Positions 28,241 to 37,662 of a DNA stretch of 64,000 bases are shown in pieces (the first letter of the stretch is position 1; the number at the start of each line of letters is the position of its first letter). The position numbers were made by a program, and so were the translations under genes. The notes beneath the pieces are model-generated. The model saw only the letters and a program-made list of their open reading frames with translations. It made no database searches and had not been told where the DNA came from. The DNA comes from Nocardia iowensis (GTDB lineage: Bacteria > Actinomycetota > Actinomycetes > Mycobacteriales > Mycobacteriaceae). Location of the stretch: NCBI RefSeq assembly GCF_019222765.1, contig NZ_CP078145.1, positions 7,192,001-7,256,000 on the forward strand. Reading direction: 5' to 3'.

Positions 28241-29218
28241 ATGACCGATGCGTCCGGTGCCCCCGCTTTCCTCGACACCCTGCTCGACCGGACGATCGCT
28301 CCCGGTTACAGCCGCCTCGGCTTCCGGCTGCGCAGACGCGGCTGGCCCGCGGACGACCCGCACCCCGACGCCATGCGCGGCCGCACGGCGCTGGTGACCG
28401 GATCGAATTCCGGCATCGGCAAGGCCATCGCGGCGGAATTGGCCGGACTCGGCGGCTCGGTGGTGCTCGCGGTCCGCGACCGCGGCCGTGGCGAGCAGGC
28501 AGCCGAGGAAATCATGGCCGCCGACCCGACGGCCGATGTCTCGGTGACCGTGTGCGACGTGTCCGATCCGCGATCCGTGGCCGACTGCGCGAACGAGCTC
28601 ACCGCCCGGCTGTCGCGACTGGATGTGCTGATCCACAACGCGGGCGTGTTGCCGCCCCGGCGCATCGAGACCGCCGAGGGACACGAGACCACACTGGCCA
28701 CCCACGTACTCGGTCCGCTGCTGCTCACCGATCGACTCGTGCCGCTGCTCGACGCGGCCGACGGGTCCCGGGTGATCCTCATGTCCTCGGGCGGGATGTA
28801 CACCCAGCGCCTCGCCGTCGACGACCCCGAATTCCGGCTCGGTCGGTACTCCGGCACCACCGCGTACGCCCGCACCAAGCGGATGCAGGTGGCACTGACC
28901 CCCTTGCTGGCCGAGCACTATGCACCCCAGCGCATTTCGGTGCACTGCATGCATCCGGGCTGGGCGGACACCCCCGGCGTCACCGCGTCGCTGCCCGCCT
29001 TCCATCGACTCACCGGTCCGCTGCTGCGCAGTCCCGCCGAGGGCGCGGACACGGCGGTCTGGCTCGCCGCGACCTCGGCCACGCTGCCGTCCGGCCGGTT
29101 CTGGCACGACCGGCGGGTGCGGCCGGAGCACTACCTGCGGCGGACGCGCTACACCGCCGACGAGGCCTGGCGGCTCTGGCAGTTCTGCCGGGAAGCCGCT
29201 GGTATCGGCGTCGGATAA
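28241..29218 (+). CDS. Short-chain dehydrogenase/reductase
   Basis: This 325-residue SDR has the nucleotide loop TGSNSGIGKA, the NAG motif (IHNAGVLPP) and catalytic serine with YARTK (about residue 205). An N-terminal extension of about 45 residues precedes the Rossmann fold. It resembles retinol-dehydrogenase-like SDRs, and many such proteins sit next to photolyase and NTF2-like genes in light-induced clusters. The substrate is probably lipophilic, but this is inferred. It is driven from the divergent promoter carrying operator copy 3. Confidence 0.87.
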   Translation: MTDASGAPAFLDTLLDRTIAPGYSRLGFRLRRRGWPADDPHPDAMRGRTALVTGSNSGIGKAIAAELAGLGGSVVLAVRDRGRGEQAAEEIMAADPTADVSVTVCDVSDPRSVADCANELTARLSRLDVLIHNAGVLPPRRIETAEGHETTLATHVLGPLLLTDRLVPLLDAADGSRVILMSSGGMYTQRLAVDDPEFRLGRYSGTTAYARTKRMQVALTPLLAEHYAPQRISVHCMHPGWADTPGVTASLPAFHRLTGPLLRSPAEGADTAVWLAATSATLPSGRFWHDRRVRPEHYLRRTRYTADEAWRLWQFCREAAGIGVG

Positions 29219-29352
29219 CGGTCCGCACCAACCGCCGCGGCCATGCGGTCCGAGACCGGCCGCGGCCAGTAGGACTGCGCCGGAACGCAATACCTCAATT
29301 GCAACTTGTTCTACCATGGGACGAGTCATCGTCGACATCGGAGGAACTTGTC

Positions 29353-30159
29353 ATGCCGCTGGAACCCTCGGCCGCGGAGTTGTTGACGGCCGTCCAGGCG
29401 TCGCCGCGCGCGGTCGCCGCGCATGACAAGTCCGCGTGGGTCGATCTGTTCGCGGCCGACGCGGAGGTCAATGACCCGGTCGGCTCCCGCCCACACGTCG
29501 GCCGCGCCGCCATCGAGCGGTTCTACGACACGTTCATCGCCCCGAACGCCATCGCGTTCCGGGTCGATCGGGACATCGTGCACCCGCCGACGGTGGTGCG
29601 CGATCTGACCATCGAGACCACGATGTCCACCGGCGCCATGGTCTCGGTGCCGATGCACCTGCGCTATCAACTCGCCGAGGACGACGGCGACTGGAAGATC
29701 ACCCATCTGGCCGCGCACTGGGAACTGGGCCCGATGATCGGGCAACTGTTGCGTACCGGACCCAGCGGACTCGGCGCCGCGCTGCGGCTCGGACCACAGC
29801 TGGTCACCCATCAAGGTGTCGATGGCGCGCTCGGCCTGATGCGGGCGCTCGGCGGTGTCGGACGGGTGGGCAAGCGGGTGACCGCACGGTTGTTCGCCGC
29901 GGCGGGCAGCACGGACATCGTCCGCGTCCGCGGCTTGCTCGGTCACTATGCCGTTGTCGAATTGCCTGCGGGCACACCGGTTTCGGTGGAGGAATTCACC
30001 AACCGGGCACGAAATATGCGGTGGAGCAAGCTGATCGCCGCCGGTCGCACGGTGACCGCGACGGTCCGGCTCGGTGACACGCGCGGAGTGGCGTTCGTCG
30101 AGTTCGCCGCGGGCTCCCCGCAGATCGCCGCCATTCGCTTCTTTCTGGACCGCGTGTGA
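29353..30159 (+). CDS. NTF2-like (SnoaL-type) protein with C-terminal extension
   Basis: This 268-residue protein begins with an NTF2/SnoaL-like cone fold (residues about 1-125: 'HDKSAWVDLFAADAEVNDPVGSRPHVG', 'WKITHLAAHWEL'). An unusual second part of about 140 residues (LVTHQGVDGALGLMRALGGV and a C-terminal beta-rich segment) follows. No catalytic residues can be assigned with certainty. It follows the SDR by 134 bases on the same strand and is typical of this cluster type. AGGAACTT precedes the ATG. Confidence 0.8.
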   Translation: MPLEPSAAELLTAVQASPRAVAAHDKSAWVDLFAADAEVNDPVGSRPHVGRAAIERFYDTFIAPNAIAFRVDRDIVHPPTVVRDLTIETTMSTGAMVSVPMHLRYQLAEDDGDWKITHLAAHWELGPMIGQLLRTGPSGLGAALRLGPQLVTHQGVDGALGLMRALGGVGRVGKRVTARLFAAAGSTDIVRVRGLLGHYAVVELPAGTPVSVEEFTNRARNMRWSKLIAAGRTVTATVRLGDTRGVAFVEFAAGSPQIAAIRFFLDRV

Positions 30160-30186
30160 GATCGGCTGCCGGACAGGCGGATCGGC

Positions 30187-31074
30187 TCACGTGAGTTGGA
30201 CCGACTTCTCGGGCTGCTGCGCAGCCCGCACCTGCTCGGTCCAGCCGGGCGGGCCGAAGACGTAACCGAGGCGGCCGCGCCAGGTGGTGGCGCCCCGTAC
30301 ATCGCGGATCAGTCCGGCCAGCTCGTGATAGTTGAGCTTCAGCGGGTTGTCGGTGCCGATGTTCTTGGTGAGCCCGTAGCGGATCGGTTCGGATTCGGCG
30401 GCGAAGCTGCCGAACATGCGGTCCCAGATGATGAAGATGCCGCCGTAGTTCCGGTCGAGGTACGGCTGATTCGAGCCGTGGTGGATGCGGTGGTGCGCCG
30501 GGGTGTTGAACAGGAATTCGATCGGCCGCGGCAGCGTGCCGACGCGCTGGGTGTGGATCGGGAATTGGTAGAGCAGGCCGATGCTCTGCAACAGGAAGAT
30601 CATCCAAACCGGGAAGCCGAGCAAAGCCGCTGGCACCCAGGCCATTCCACGCAGGATATTGGCCACCGGATGCACCCAGGGCAAGCGGATCGCGGTGGAC
30701 AGGTTGAAGTACTCGCTCGAGTGGTGCACGCTGTGCGCGGTCCACAGCAGCCGGACCCGATGGTCCGCGCGATGCGCCCAGTAGTAGCAGAAATCGGTGA
30801 CCACCAAGCCGAGCACCCACACCCACCACGACTTCGCGGACAGGTGCAGCGGGGAGACCGAGGCGGCCAGCACCACCGCCGAGAACGGGATCAGATACTG
30901 CGTCAGCGGTTTGGTGAGCCGGCCGAGGGTGAACGTCGCCACGTTGGCGGCGGTGTCGCGCCCCGAGCCGACATTGGCCGGGCGATCGGGATCGCCGCGG
31001 TACGCGATCCACTCCACGAGCATGAACAACGCGAATGCGGGGACGGCATAGCTCAACAACTCGACTCTGCCCAC
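30187..31074 (-). CDS. Sterol desaturase/fatty acid hydroxylase family protein
   Basis: This 295-residue di-iron membrane oxygenase has the three histidine boxes in order: HRADH (in WAHRADH), HSVHH and HRIHH. Four to five membrane helices are visible. Such enzymes hydroxylate or desaturate lipids or carotenoid-like substrates with O2. The substrate is unknown. It converges with the NTF2-like gene, 27 bases apart, so it could be a further lipid-modifying member of the neighbourhood, though its own promoter shows no AACGATGCA element. Confidence 0.9.
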   Translation of the reverse strand: MGRVELLSYAVPAFALFMLVEWIAYRGDPDRPANVGSGRDTAANVATFTLGRLTKPLTQYLIPFSAVVLAASVSPLHLSAKSWWVWVLGLVVTDFCYYWAHRADHRVRLLWTAHSVHHSSEYFNLSTAIRLPWVHPVANILRGMAWVPAALLGFPVWMIFLLQSIGLLYQFPIHTQRVGTLPRPIEFLFNTPAHHRIHHGSNQPYLDRNYGGIFIIWDRMFGSFAAESEPIRYGLTKNIGTDNPLKLNYHELAGLIRDVRGATTWRGRLGYVFGPPGWTEQVRAAQQPEKSVQLT

Positions 31075-31290
31075 GGGATCTCCTTGATTGTCCGTCGTCG
31101 ATGCTCGACGCTACGGGCGATGGCCTGCGCGAACATCGCGCCACCGAGGGATTCGGCGTCCCCCGCGCGGGGGACGCGGCGGCGCGGGGCGACGGGCACA
31201 GTGGTCGAACAGCAGCCACGGGCCGGGTGCGGGCAAGCTGGCTAGGATCGAGGGCTCCGACGACACGAAGGCGGTGGCGAACTGTTGGAC

Positions 31291-32454
31291 GTGAGCAGGT
31301 CGCTGGCCCGCCAGTCGCTGGTGGTCGCGGTGGTGGCCGCGCTGATCGACGCCGTGGTGCTCGGCCTGTGCGGCGTGTTCACCGTCGCGCCGTGGCAGAC
31401 CGTCGCGGCGGTGGCCGCCATCGTCGCCGGTGATCTGGCGCTGGCCGCGCCACCCCGCACGGCCGGTGTGGTCGCGGTGGCTCAGGTGCTGGTCCGGCTG
31501 CTGGCCGCCTGGCTGCTGCATCAGTACGGGTTCGGCACCCGATTCGCCGATGTCGGTTTCCTGGTGGCCGGGTACCGGGCCGGTGCCTGGTTGTCGGGGC
31601 CGAAATCGGTACTGACCATGCTCGTCATGTGCGGCGGTGTCGCGGCCGCACATCTGCTCATCGGCAGCAAGAACGACAACGACTGGCGGCTGCTGCTCGC
31701 CACGACGGCGGCCGCGGGCTGTGTGCCGTGGCTGGTCGGCCGGTACACCGCGGCGCGTGGCGCCTACATCGCCGACCTGGAGCAGCGGGAACGGCTGCGG
31801 CGCCAGGAACATCAGGTCGCGCTGGAGCGTGCGGTGACCGAGGAACGCGCCGCCATCGCGCGGGATCTGCACGATGTGATCTCTCATCACGTCAGCGCCA
31901 TCGGTATCCACGCCGGTGCGGCCCGAATGGCCATGGCGGACACGGCGAATGGTACGGCGACCCGGTCGCTCGCCGCGGTGGAGTCGAGCAGCCGGGCCGC
32001 GATGGTGGACCTACGCCGTCAGCTCGATCTGCTGCACGGCCGCGACGACGCGGGACAGCGACAGCCTGGCCTGGCCGATATCGACGGCCTGGTCGACCAC
32101 GTGCGTGCCGCCGGAATGAATGTCGAAGTGGCCGTGCGTGGTTCGGTGGTCGAGCTGCCGGAGTCGTTGGATGTCACGGTGTATCGGATCGTGCAGGAGA
32201 TGCTGACCAACGCATTGCGCCACGGCGACGGCGAGCAGGCGCGGCTGGAGGTGGCGTACCGCCCCGAGCGCGTGCTGATCCGGGCAACCAATCCGATGCC
32301 ACCGGCACCGGCGGCCGAAGACACCGCGGTGCCGCGTGGGCTCGGCGGGATTCGCCGCCGCACCGAACTTTTCGACGGTGAACTCGACTACGGCCTCGAC
32401 GAATCCGGAACCTCTTGGCACACCGCGGTTTCCGTCCCGATCGGCGGCTCGTGA
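31291..32454 (+). CDS. Sensor histidine kinase, NarL/DesK type
   Basis: This 387-residue sensor has four to five N-terminal membrane helices (residues about 10-150) and a HisKA_3 dimerisation helix with the phospho-acceptor His in ARDLHDVISHH. The ATPase domain carries 'QEMLTNALRHG' and GLGGIRRR. The GTG at 31291 is the likely start; a TTG at 31285 is also in frame. The input signal is unknown and no extracellular sensing domain is evident, so it may sense membrane state. It forms a two-component system with the overlapping response regulator. Confidence 0.88.
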   Translation: MSRSLARQSLVVAVVAALIDAVVLGLCGVFTVAPWQTVAAVAAIVAGDLALAAPPRTAGVVAVAQVLVRLLAAWLLHQYGFGTRFADVGFLVAGYRAGAWLSGPKSVLTMLVMCGGVAAAHLLIGSKNDNDWRLLLATTAAAGCVPWLVGRYTAARGAYIADLEQRERLRRQEHQVALERAVTEERAAIARDLHDVISHHVSAIGIHAGAARMAMADTANGTATRSLAAVESSSRAAMVDLRRQLDLLHGRDDAGQRQPGLADIDGLVDHVRAAGMNVEVAVRGSVVELPESLDVTVYRIVQEMLTNALRHGDGEQARLEVAYRPERVLIRATNPMPPAPAAEDTAVPRGLGGIRRRTELFDGELDYGLDESGTSWHTAVSVPIGGS

Positions 32455-33122
32455 ACATGTCGATCCGGATCTTGATCGCCGACGACCACAGCATGTTCCG
32501 CTCCGGACTGCGCGCGGTCGTGGACAGCCAGGCCGATCTCGACTGCGTCGCCGAGGTCAGCGACGGCCGCGCCGCCATCGCCGAAACCGCAAGGCTGCGA
32601 CCGGATGTCGCGATTCTCGACGTACGCATGCCCAAGTTGGATGGGCTCGCCGCCACCGAGGCGATCGTCGCGGCGGGCGGCACCCGGGTACTTGTGCTCA
32701 CCACCTACGACAGCGACGCCAACCTCTACCGCGCGCTACGCGCGGGCGCGAGCGGGTTCCTGCTGAAGAGCCTGCCGCCGGAAGAGCTCGTCGCCGCCAT
32801 CCGGATCGCCGCCCGCGGTGACGCGCTGATCGATCCCTCGATGACCCGCCGCCTGGCCACCCGATTCGCCACCACGCTCGCCCCGCCGCGCATCCCTCCC
32901 GAGGTCGGCCAGCTCACTGCCCGCGAATTGGAGGTGCTGCTCCTGCTCGCGGACGCGCGCAGCAATGCCGAAATCGCGGCCCTGCTCGGCGTCGGCGAGG
33001 AAACGGTGAAGACCCACGTCTCCCGTGTCCTGGCCAAACTCGGTGTGCGGGATCGCATTCACGCGGTGGTCTACGCCCATCAGCACGGTTTGGTCTCGCA
33101 CACTCCACCCGGTCCTCGCTGA
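32451..33122 (+). CDS. Response regulator, NarL/LuxR type
   Basis: This 223-residue regulator has a receiver domain with the acidic pair DD (IADDH), phospho-acceptor Asp in VAILDVRMP, Thr in LTTYD and Lys in FLLKS. A LuxR helix-turn-helix (LTARELEVLLLLADARSNAEIAALL, ending VKTHVSRVLAKL) follows. The GTG start overlaps the kinase stop (GTGA); an ATG two codons on is the alternative. Target genes are not evident from the sequence. Confidence 0.93.
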   Translation: MNMSIRILIADDHSMFRSGLRAVVDSQADLDCVAEVSDGRAAIAETARLRPDVAILDVRMPKLDGLAATEAIVAAGGTRVLVLTTYDSDANLYRALRAGASGFLLKSLPPEELVAAIRIAARGDALIDPSMTRRLATRFATTLAPPRIPPEVGQLTARELEVLLLLADARSNAEIAALLGVGEETVKTHVSRVLAKLGVRDRIHAVVYAHQHGLVSHTPPGPR

Positions 33123-33174
33123 TCATCGCGGCGATGCGCATGATGGATGTGGTGTCGAAAGAAAGGACGAACCC

Positions 33175-33636
33175 TTGACAGCCAACGGCCTGGCGGAAGA
33201 ACTTGCCGAGGTGGTACAGCGCGGCGATCTGACGGTGGCGGTCGCGGAGTCGCTGACCGCCGGTCAGATCGCGGCCGCGCTAGGCGCGGCGCCCGAGTCC
33301 GCCGAGTGGTTCCGCGGCGGTGTCGTGGCCTACTCGGCGCAGGTCAAGCGCAGCGTGCTCGGTGTGCCCGAGGTGCCGGTGGTGTCGGAGACGGCGGCCA
33401 AGGCGATGGCAGAGGGCGTCACGTCGCTGATGGGGTCGACGCTGTCGGTGGCCGTCACCGGGGTCGGCGGGCCGGGTCCGCAGGACGGGGAGCCCGCGGG
33501 CTCGGTGTGGTTCTCGGTCGCGGGTAAGGACGTGACGGCCTCGCATCGCCAGTTCGACGGCAGTCCGGAGGAAGTGCTCGAGCAGACCGTGAACCATGCG
33601 CTCGAGCTGCTGCTCGAGGCCGCACGCGGTCATTGA
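33175..33636 (+). CDS. pncC: CinA C-terminal family nicotinamide-nucleotide amidase
   Basis: This 153-residue protein consists only of the CinA C-terminal domain: 'TVAVAESLTAGQIAAAL', 'FRGGVVAYS' and 'VAVTGVGGPGPQDGEPAGSVW'. Such stand-alone proteins convert nicotinamide mononucleotide to nicotinate mononucleotide in NAD salvage. A TTG at 33175 with AAAGGA upstream gives the natural family start; the longer frame upstream overlaps the response regulator. Confidence 0.88.
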   Translation: MTANGLAEELAEVVQRGDLTVAVAESLTAGQIAAALGAAPESAEWFRGGVVAYSAQVKRSVLGVPEVPVVSETAAKAMAEGVTSLMGSTLSVAVTGVGGPGPQDGEPAGSVWFSVAGKDVTASHRQFDGSPEEVLEQTVNHALELLLEAARGH

Positions 33637-33739
33637 GCACCGGACGGAACCGGCGCGCCCGTCCGAATTGTCCCCAAGCTCGAGCAGGTGGAAGTACCGT
33701 TGACGAGACTGGCTGGTCTTCTTCGATGGATGGAGCACT

Positions 33740-34543
33740 ATGCGTAGTGATCACACCCGCCTCGTTGTCACGGTCGTCGCGTGTTCCGGCCTGGTCCTGT
33801 CCGGAGTCGGTATCGCGTCCGCGCAAGTTGCCACCGGCACGGTGCCGGATGGGCAGCCGGTAGCCGTCCAAACGCCCACCCAGCAGGCGCTGATCGAACG
33901 GGCCCGGCAGCGCTCGGCGAGCGCGCGCGACCGTGCCGAATCGGTGCGGCCCGGCGATTCGGTGCAGCCCGGCGATTCGGTGCGGCCCGGCGATTCGGTG
34001 CGGCCCGGCGATTCGGTGCGGCCCGGCGATTCGGTGCGGCCCGGCGATTCAGTGCAACCCGGCGATTCAGTGCAACCCAGCGATTCAGTGCAACCCAGCG
34101 ATTCAGTGCAACCCAGCGATTCAGTGCAACCCAGCGATTCAGTGCAACCCAGCGATTCGGTGCAACCCAGCGATAACGCGTGCCCGGCCGCGCCAGAAAA
34201 GGCGAAGCAGAGGCCGGCCCAGCGCGACACCATTCGCACCGGCCTCGACAGCGCGGCAAAGGCCGCCGAAGCCGCGGCGAATACCGCGGCCGCCGCCCGT
34301 GCCGCGGCCGACGCCGCACGTGCCGCGCTGGCGGCGGTCCTCGCCACCGAAGAGGCCGCTGACGGCTTCCTCAGCATTCTCGAAGCCGAGATGGCCGCCC
34401 GTGCGGCCGAGGAGGCGGCCGCCGCTCCCGACGATGTCGAGCTCGCCAATGCCGCCGCCGCGGCGGAGAACAGGGCCGCCAGGGCGACTGCCCGAATGAC
34501 CAAGGCGCCGATCCACCCGATCCACCCGATCCGCAAGCCGTGA
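33740..34543 (+). CDS. Secreted repeat protein with 6-residue repeats and Ala-rich helix
   Basis: This is a 267-residue protein with a signal peptide (to about residue 28, IASA-QV). A stretch of 13 copies of S-V-R/Q-P-G/S-D follows at residues 68-145. Next come an alanine-rich, probably coiled-coil helix (residues about 165-250) and a basic end (IHPIHPIRKP). The hexapeptide block should be extended and flexible, suited to crossing the cell wall or binding a surface. I know no function. The gene ends just before a strong terminator. Confidence 0.75.
   Translation: MRSDHTRLVVTVVACSGLVLSGVGIASAQVATGTVPDGQPVAVQTPTQQALIERARQRSASARDRAESVRPGDSVQPGDSVRPGDSVRPGDSVRPGDSVRPGDSVQPGDSVQPSDSVQPSDSVQPSDSVQPSDSVQPSDSVQPSDNACPAAPEKAKQRPAQRDTIRTGLDSAAKAAEAAANTAAAARAAADAARAALAAVLATEEAADGFLSILEAEMAARAAEEAAAAPDDVELANAAAAAENRAARATARMTKAPIHPIHPIRKP
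33941..34174 (+). repeat. Minisatellite: 13 tandem 18-bp units
   Basis: There are thirteen 18-bp units with no spacer, in frame as six codons. Units 1-6 are mostly of the GTGCGGCCCGGCGAT kind and units 7-13 of the GTGCAACCCAGCGAT kind. Two separate local expansions are therefore visible. Copy number probably varies between strains. Confidence 0.95.
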
Positions 34544-34550
34544 ACCGGCG

Positions 34551-34580
34551 AGGGCCTGCGCCGAAACGCAGGCCCTTTGT
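34551..34580 (+). terminator. Rho-independent terminator after the repeat protein
   Basis: A perfect 10-bp stem (AGGGCCTGCG / CGCAGGCCCT) with a six-base CCGAAA loop is followed by TTGT. It lies eight bases after the repeat-protein stop, facing the convergent VOC gene. Confidence 0.85.
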
Positions 34581-34599
34581 CCATACCTAACGGCGTGGC

Positions 34600-35406
34600 C
34601 TATCCACCTGTCGGCGGTTCACCCACTGTCGTGTTGACGTCGATGACGCCGAACGCCTCACCTTGCGGCCCTTGCAGGACTCCCATCCGACCGAACGCGC
34701 TGTCGTGGGGATCCATCAGGACGGTGGCGCCCAGCTGCGCGGCCTTGGCGACGGCCGCGTCGGTGTCGTCAACCTGGAACCAGATCTGCCAGAAGGGCGG
34801 GGTTTCGCCCGGTTCGGTCGAGGTATCGAAGACACCGCCCACCTCCTCGCCCGCCGGGGAGAGGCTGAAGGTCGAGTAGGTGAAGTTCTCGCCGTCCCCG
34901 ATTTCGTGGTAATGCCAACCGAATACCGCTGCGTAGAACTCCTGCGCCAGCTTGTACCGATCGGTGTTCAACTCGTTCCAGCAGTAGGCGCCGTGCTCGT
35001 TGTAGATCCCGGCGCCGGTGTGCGCCTTGGCTTCCCACACCCCGAAGACCGCGCCCGTCGGGTCGGCGGCGACGAACATCCGGCCGACGTCGAGCACGTC
35101 GAACGGCGACATAATCACCGAACCGCCTGCCGCCGTGACCTTTTCGGCAATCGCGTCGGCACTGTCCGCGGCAAAGTAAGTGGTCCACGCCGAGGGCATC
35201 GGCACGCCGACGGGCTTGGGGCCGATGCCCGCGGCGGGTCTGCCGTTGCGTAGCGCCATCAGATAGCCGCCCGCGTCCGGCGGGCTATCCAGGATTTCCC
35301 AGCCGAACAGTTCCCCGTAGAACTCGCGGGCCCGGGTGGTGTCGTCGACCTGACTGTCGACCCAGCACGGTGTCCCCTGCGGCCAGCTTCCGTCATGTGT
35401 TGGCAT
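34600..35406 (-). CDS. VOC (glyoxalase-like) family protein
   Basis: This 268-residue protein is made of two tandem VOC units of about 125 residues each (TPCWVDSQVDDTTRAREFYG and 'AYCWNELNTDRYKLAQEFYAAVFGW'). They resemble hydroxylase/CFP30B-type actinobacterial glyoxalase-like proteins. The reaction is unknown, and metal ligands differ from true glyoxalase I. The ATG at 35406 follows AGGAGGCCACGG; the longer frame upstream has no better start. Confidence 0.85.
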   Translation of the reverse strand: MPTHDGSWPQGTPCWVDSQVDDTTRAREFYGELFGWEILDSPPDAGGYLMALRNGRPAAGIGPKPVGVPMPSAWTTYFAADSADAIAEKVTAAGGSVIMSPFDVLDVGRMFVAADPTGAVFGVWEAKAHTGAGIYNEHGAYCWNELNTDRYKLAQEFYAAVFGWHYHEIGDGENFTYSTFSLSPAGEEVGGVFDTSTEPGETPPFWQIWFQVDDTDAAVAKAAQLGATVLMDPHDSAFGRMGVLQGPQGEAFGVIDVNTTVGEPPTGG

Positions 35407-35609
35407 CTCCGTGGCCTCCTGACCTCGGTTAGCTGAAGTGCGGCCGGACGCGGCCTGCACCAACCAAGTCAAGCACCGAGTCGGCCAGGGCAGCACCGGA
35501 ATCGCGGTTCCGGCAGGGCCCTTTTCGCGCTGCGGACCAGCAACTTCGCGAACCGGACAGAACACGATCAATTGTTGCCGAAAGGGGGCTTGATCAGGAG
35601 TATGGCGGG

Positions 35610-36872
35610 ATGACCACAGCCTCCGAGGTCGGCCGCGAGCATCTCCGGCTGGATGAACTTCCGGTTCGTCCCATTCATCGCAAATTGGTCGTTCTTGTCG
35701 GTGCGGGACTGTTCTTCGATCTGTACGAGTTGTTCCTCGCCGGGACCATTACCGGGGTGCTGAAACAAGAGATGCACCTGTCCACCTTTCAGCTCAGCGG
35801 CATCGTCGGGTCGGCGTTCGCGGGTCAGTTCCTGGGGGCGCTGGTGATCGGCCGGTTGTCGGATGTGTTCGGGCGGCGCCGCATGTTCATGGTCAATATC
35901 GCGCTGTATTCCGGGTTCACGCTGCTCGGTGCGTTCAGCCCGAACATCACCTTTCTGATGGCGACGCGATTCCTTGCGGGGCTGGGTATCGGCGCCGAGA
36001 TGACCGTGTCCGACACCTATCTCTCGGAAGTCGTTCCGCCACAGGTGCGTGGCCGTTTGATCGCCACCGCCTACACAATCGGTTTCTGCGCGGTGCCGAT
36101 CGTCGGGTTCCTCGCCCAATGGCTGGTTCCGTTGCGGCCCTTGGGTGTCGAGGGCTGGCGCTGGCTGTTCGTGATCGGCGGGCTTGGCGCCGCCGTGGTG
36201 GTCGTGGCGCGGCGGAACATGCCCGAGTCACCACAGTGGATCGCCAGGCAGCAGCAGAAGTCCGCCGTCACGCCCTTCAGCGCGATTGTCCGGCCGCCGT
36301 ACCGCGCCAGGACAACGCTGTTTTCGGCGGTGATGATCCTGCAGGTCTTCGGCTACTACGGTTTCGGCACCTTGGCGGTGCTGGTGTTGGACCGCAAGGG
36401 TTTCGAGGTGGTGACCTCGCTGAGCTACCTGGCCGTCACCTATCTCGGCTACCCGCTCGGCTCGCTGCTGGCGATCCCGTTGATGGAGCGGATCGAACGC
36501 AAGCATCTGGTCATGGGGACCGCCGCCATGATGGCGGTGTTCGGCCTGACCTTCGGCTTCGCCACCAGCGTGCCGCTCATTCTGCTGTCCGGTGGGCTGT
36601 TCACCGTGACCAGCAACGTGTTCTCCGACGCGCTGCACGCCTACCTACCGGAGTCCTTCGCGACCGCGGTGCGCGGCACCGCATCCGGTGCGACCTATTC
36701 GTTGTCGAAGATCAGCACCGCACTCCTGCCGTTCCTCCTACTCCCCCTGCTCGACCGCCCCAACGGCCCCGGGCTGGTCTTCTCGGTGATCACCCTCGCC
36801 CTGGTCACCATGGTCGTCCTGGTCGGCGTATGGGGCCCACTAACCGGCCGACGCGCGCTGGACGCGGAGTGA
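35610..36872 (+). CDS. MFS transporter, sugar/organic-acid porter type
   Basis: This 420-residue transporter has about twelve helices. Motif A of the first half is GRLSDVFGRRRMF. 'FFDLYELFLAGTI' in helix 1 and 'RFLAGLGIGAEMTVSDTYLSE' in helix 4 are typical of the sugar-porter/aromatic-acid symporter group. The substrate is unknown. An AGGAG lies about ten bases before the ATG at 35610. No enzyme gene nearby hints at the cargo. Confidence 0.9.
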   Translation: MTTASEVGREHLRLDELPVRPIHRKLVVLVGAGLFFDLYELFLAGTITGVLKQEMHLSTFQLSGIVGSAFAGQFLGALVIGRLSDVFGRRRMFMVNIALYSGFTLLGAFSPNITFLMATRFLAGLGIGAEMTVSDTYLSEVVPPQVRGRLIATAYTIGFCAVPIVGFLAQWLVPLRPLGVEGWRWLFVIGGLGAAVVVVARRNMPESPQWIARQQQKSAVTPFSAIVRPPYRARTTLFSAVMILQVFGYYGFGTLAVLVLDRKGFEVVTSLSYLAVTYLGYPLGSLLAIPLMERIERKHLVMGTAAMMAVFGLTFGFATSVPLILLSGGLFTVTSNVFSDALHAYLPESFATAVRGTASGATYSLSKISTALLPFLLLPLLDRPNGPGLVFSVITLALVTMVVLVGVWGPLTGRRALDAE

Positions 36873-37121
36873 GGCCCTGATGATCCCGCGCACGCCCGCG
36901 GGCTGAGCATAGAAAAGTGGCCCGCAGGAACATTTCCTCGGGCACGGGGCTTCTGATCGGCGTGTTCGCACTGTGTCGACACGCTGACGTGCCGGACCAA
37001 AAACTACGGTCTCGCAGGGATCGGCGTCGGTGCGAAAGTATTGGCCTCACCTCGGATTCGCTCGGGGCGGCTGTCGCGAGCGAAACCTGCTCGATGCCAA
37101 GACCCAGCCAGGAGAGCCCCC

Positions 37122-37580
37122 TTGCGAATCGCCGGTTCGATCCCCCTCGTCGCGGCCACTGTCGCCCTCACGTTGAGTGTGGGCGCATGTAGCGACACGT
37201 CGAGCGATACCGCCTCGACGACGACAACCCCGGCAACCGCGACATCCGCGGCGCCGGTCACGCCGACCGTGCAGTCGAGCACCACGGAACCTCCGCCCTT
37301 CCATGCCCCCTCAGCGGACCCTGTCGCCATCTCCTGCGGCACGGGCGTCTTCGGTCTAGCGATCTTCGCCGTCACCACCAAGGGCAGCGCCGCATGTGCC
37401 ACCGCCCTTGCGGTGACCAATGCCTACGGCGAGCAACCTGCCACCTCGCGCCACGGCGTGCTGACGGTCTCCGTCGATGGCGCTTCGTGGACCTGTCAGG
37501 AGCAGCAGGGCCAGGTCAACCCGTATAAGGAATGCGTGAATAACGCCGATCCCGCCGAAAAGGTCAGGCTCTCTTCCTGA
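37122..37580 (+). CDS. Secreted lipoprotein, unknown function
   Basis: This is a 152-residue lipoprotein. The TTG at 37122, with CCAGGAGA upstream, gives the signal MRIAGSIPLVAATVALTLSV and lipobox VGAC. A Thr/Ser/Pro-rich linker follows, then a small globular part with four cysteines (SCGTG, ACATA, WTCQE, KECVN), probably two disulphides. The longer frame to 37041 lacks a signal. This fold is common in Nocardia and Mycobacterium and has no known role. Confidence 0.75.
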   Translation: MRIAGSIPLVAATVALTLSVGACSDTSSDTASTTTTPATATSAAPVTPTVQSSTTEPPPFHAPSADPVAISCGTGVFGLAIFAVTTKGSAACATALAVTNAYGEQPATSRHGVLTVSVDGASWTCQEQQGQVNPYKECVNNADPAEKVRLSS

Positions 37581-37662
37581 TCGGCGGAAGTCGACCGAGC
37601 CTCGCTATACCGCCGCTGATTCCGGGTTCGGTGCAATTGCGTCGAACCCGATCGGCAGGGCG

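Noticed and set aside
33941..34174. Regular repeats that could suggest a CRISPR array
   Set aside because: Units are 18 bp, directly adjacent without spacers and in frame within a protein gene.
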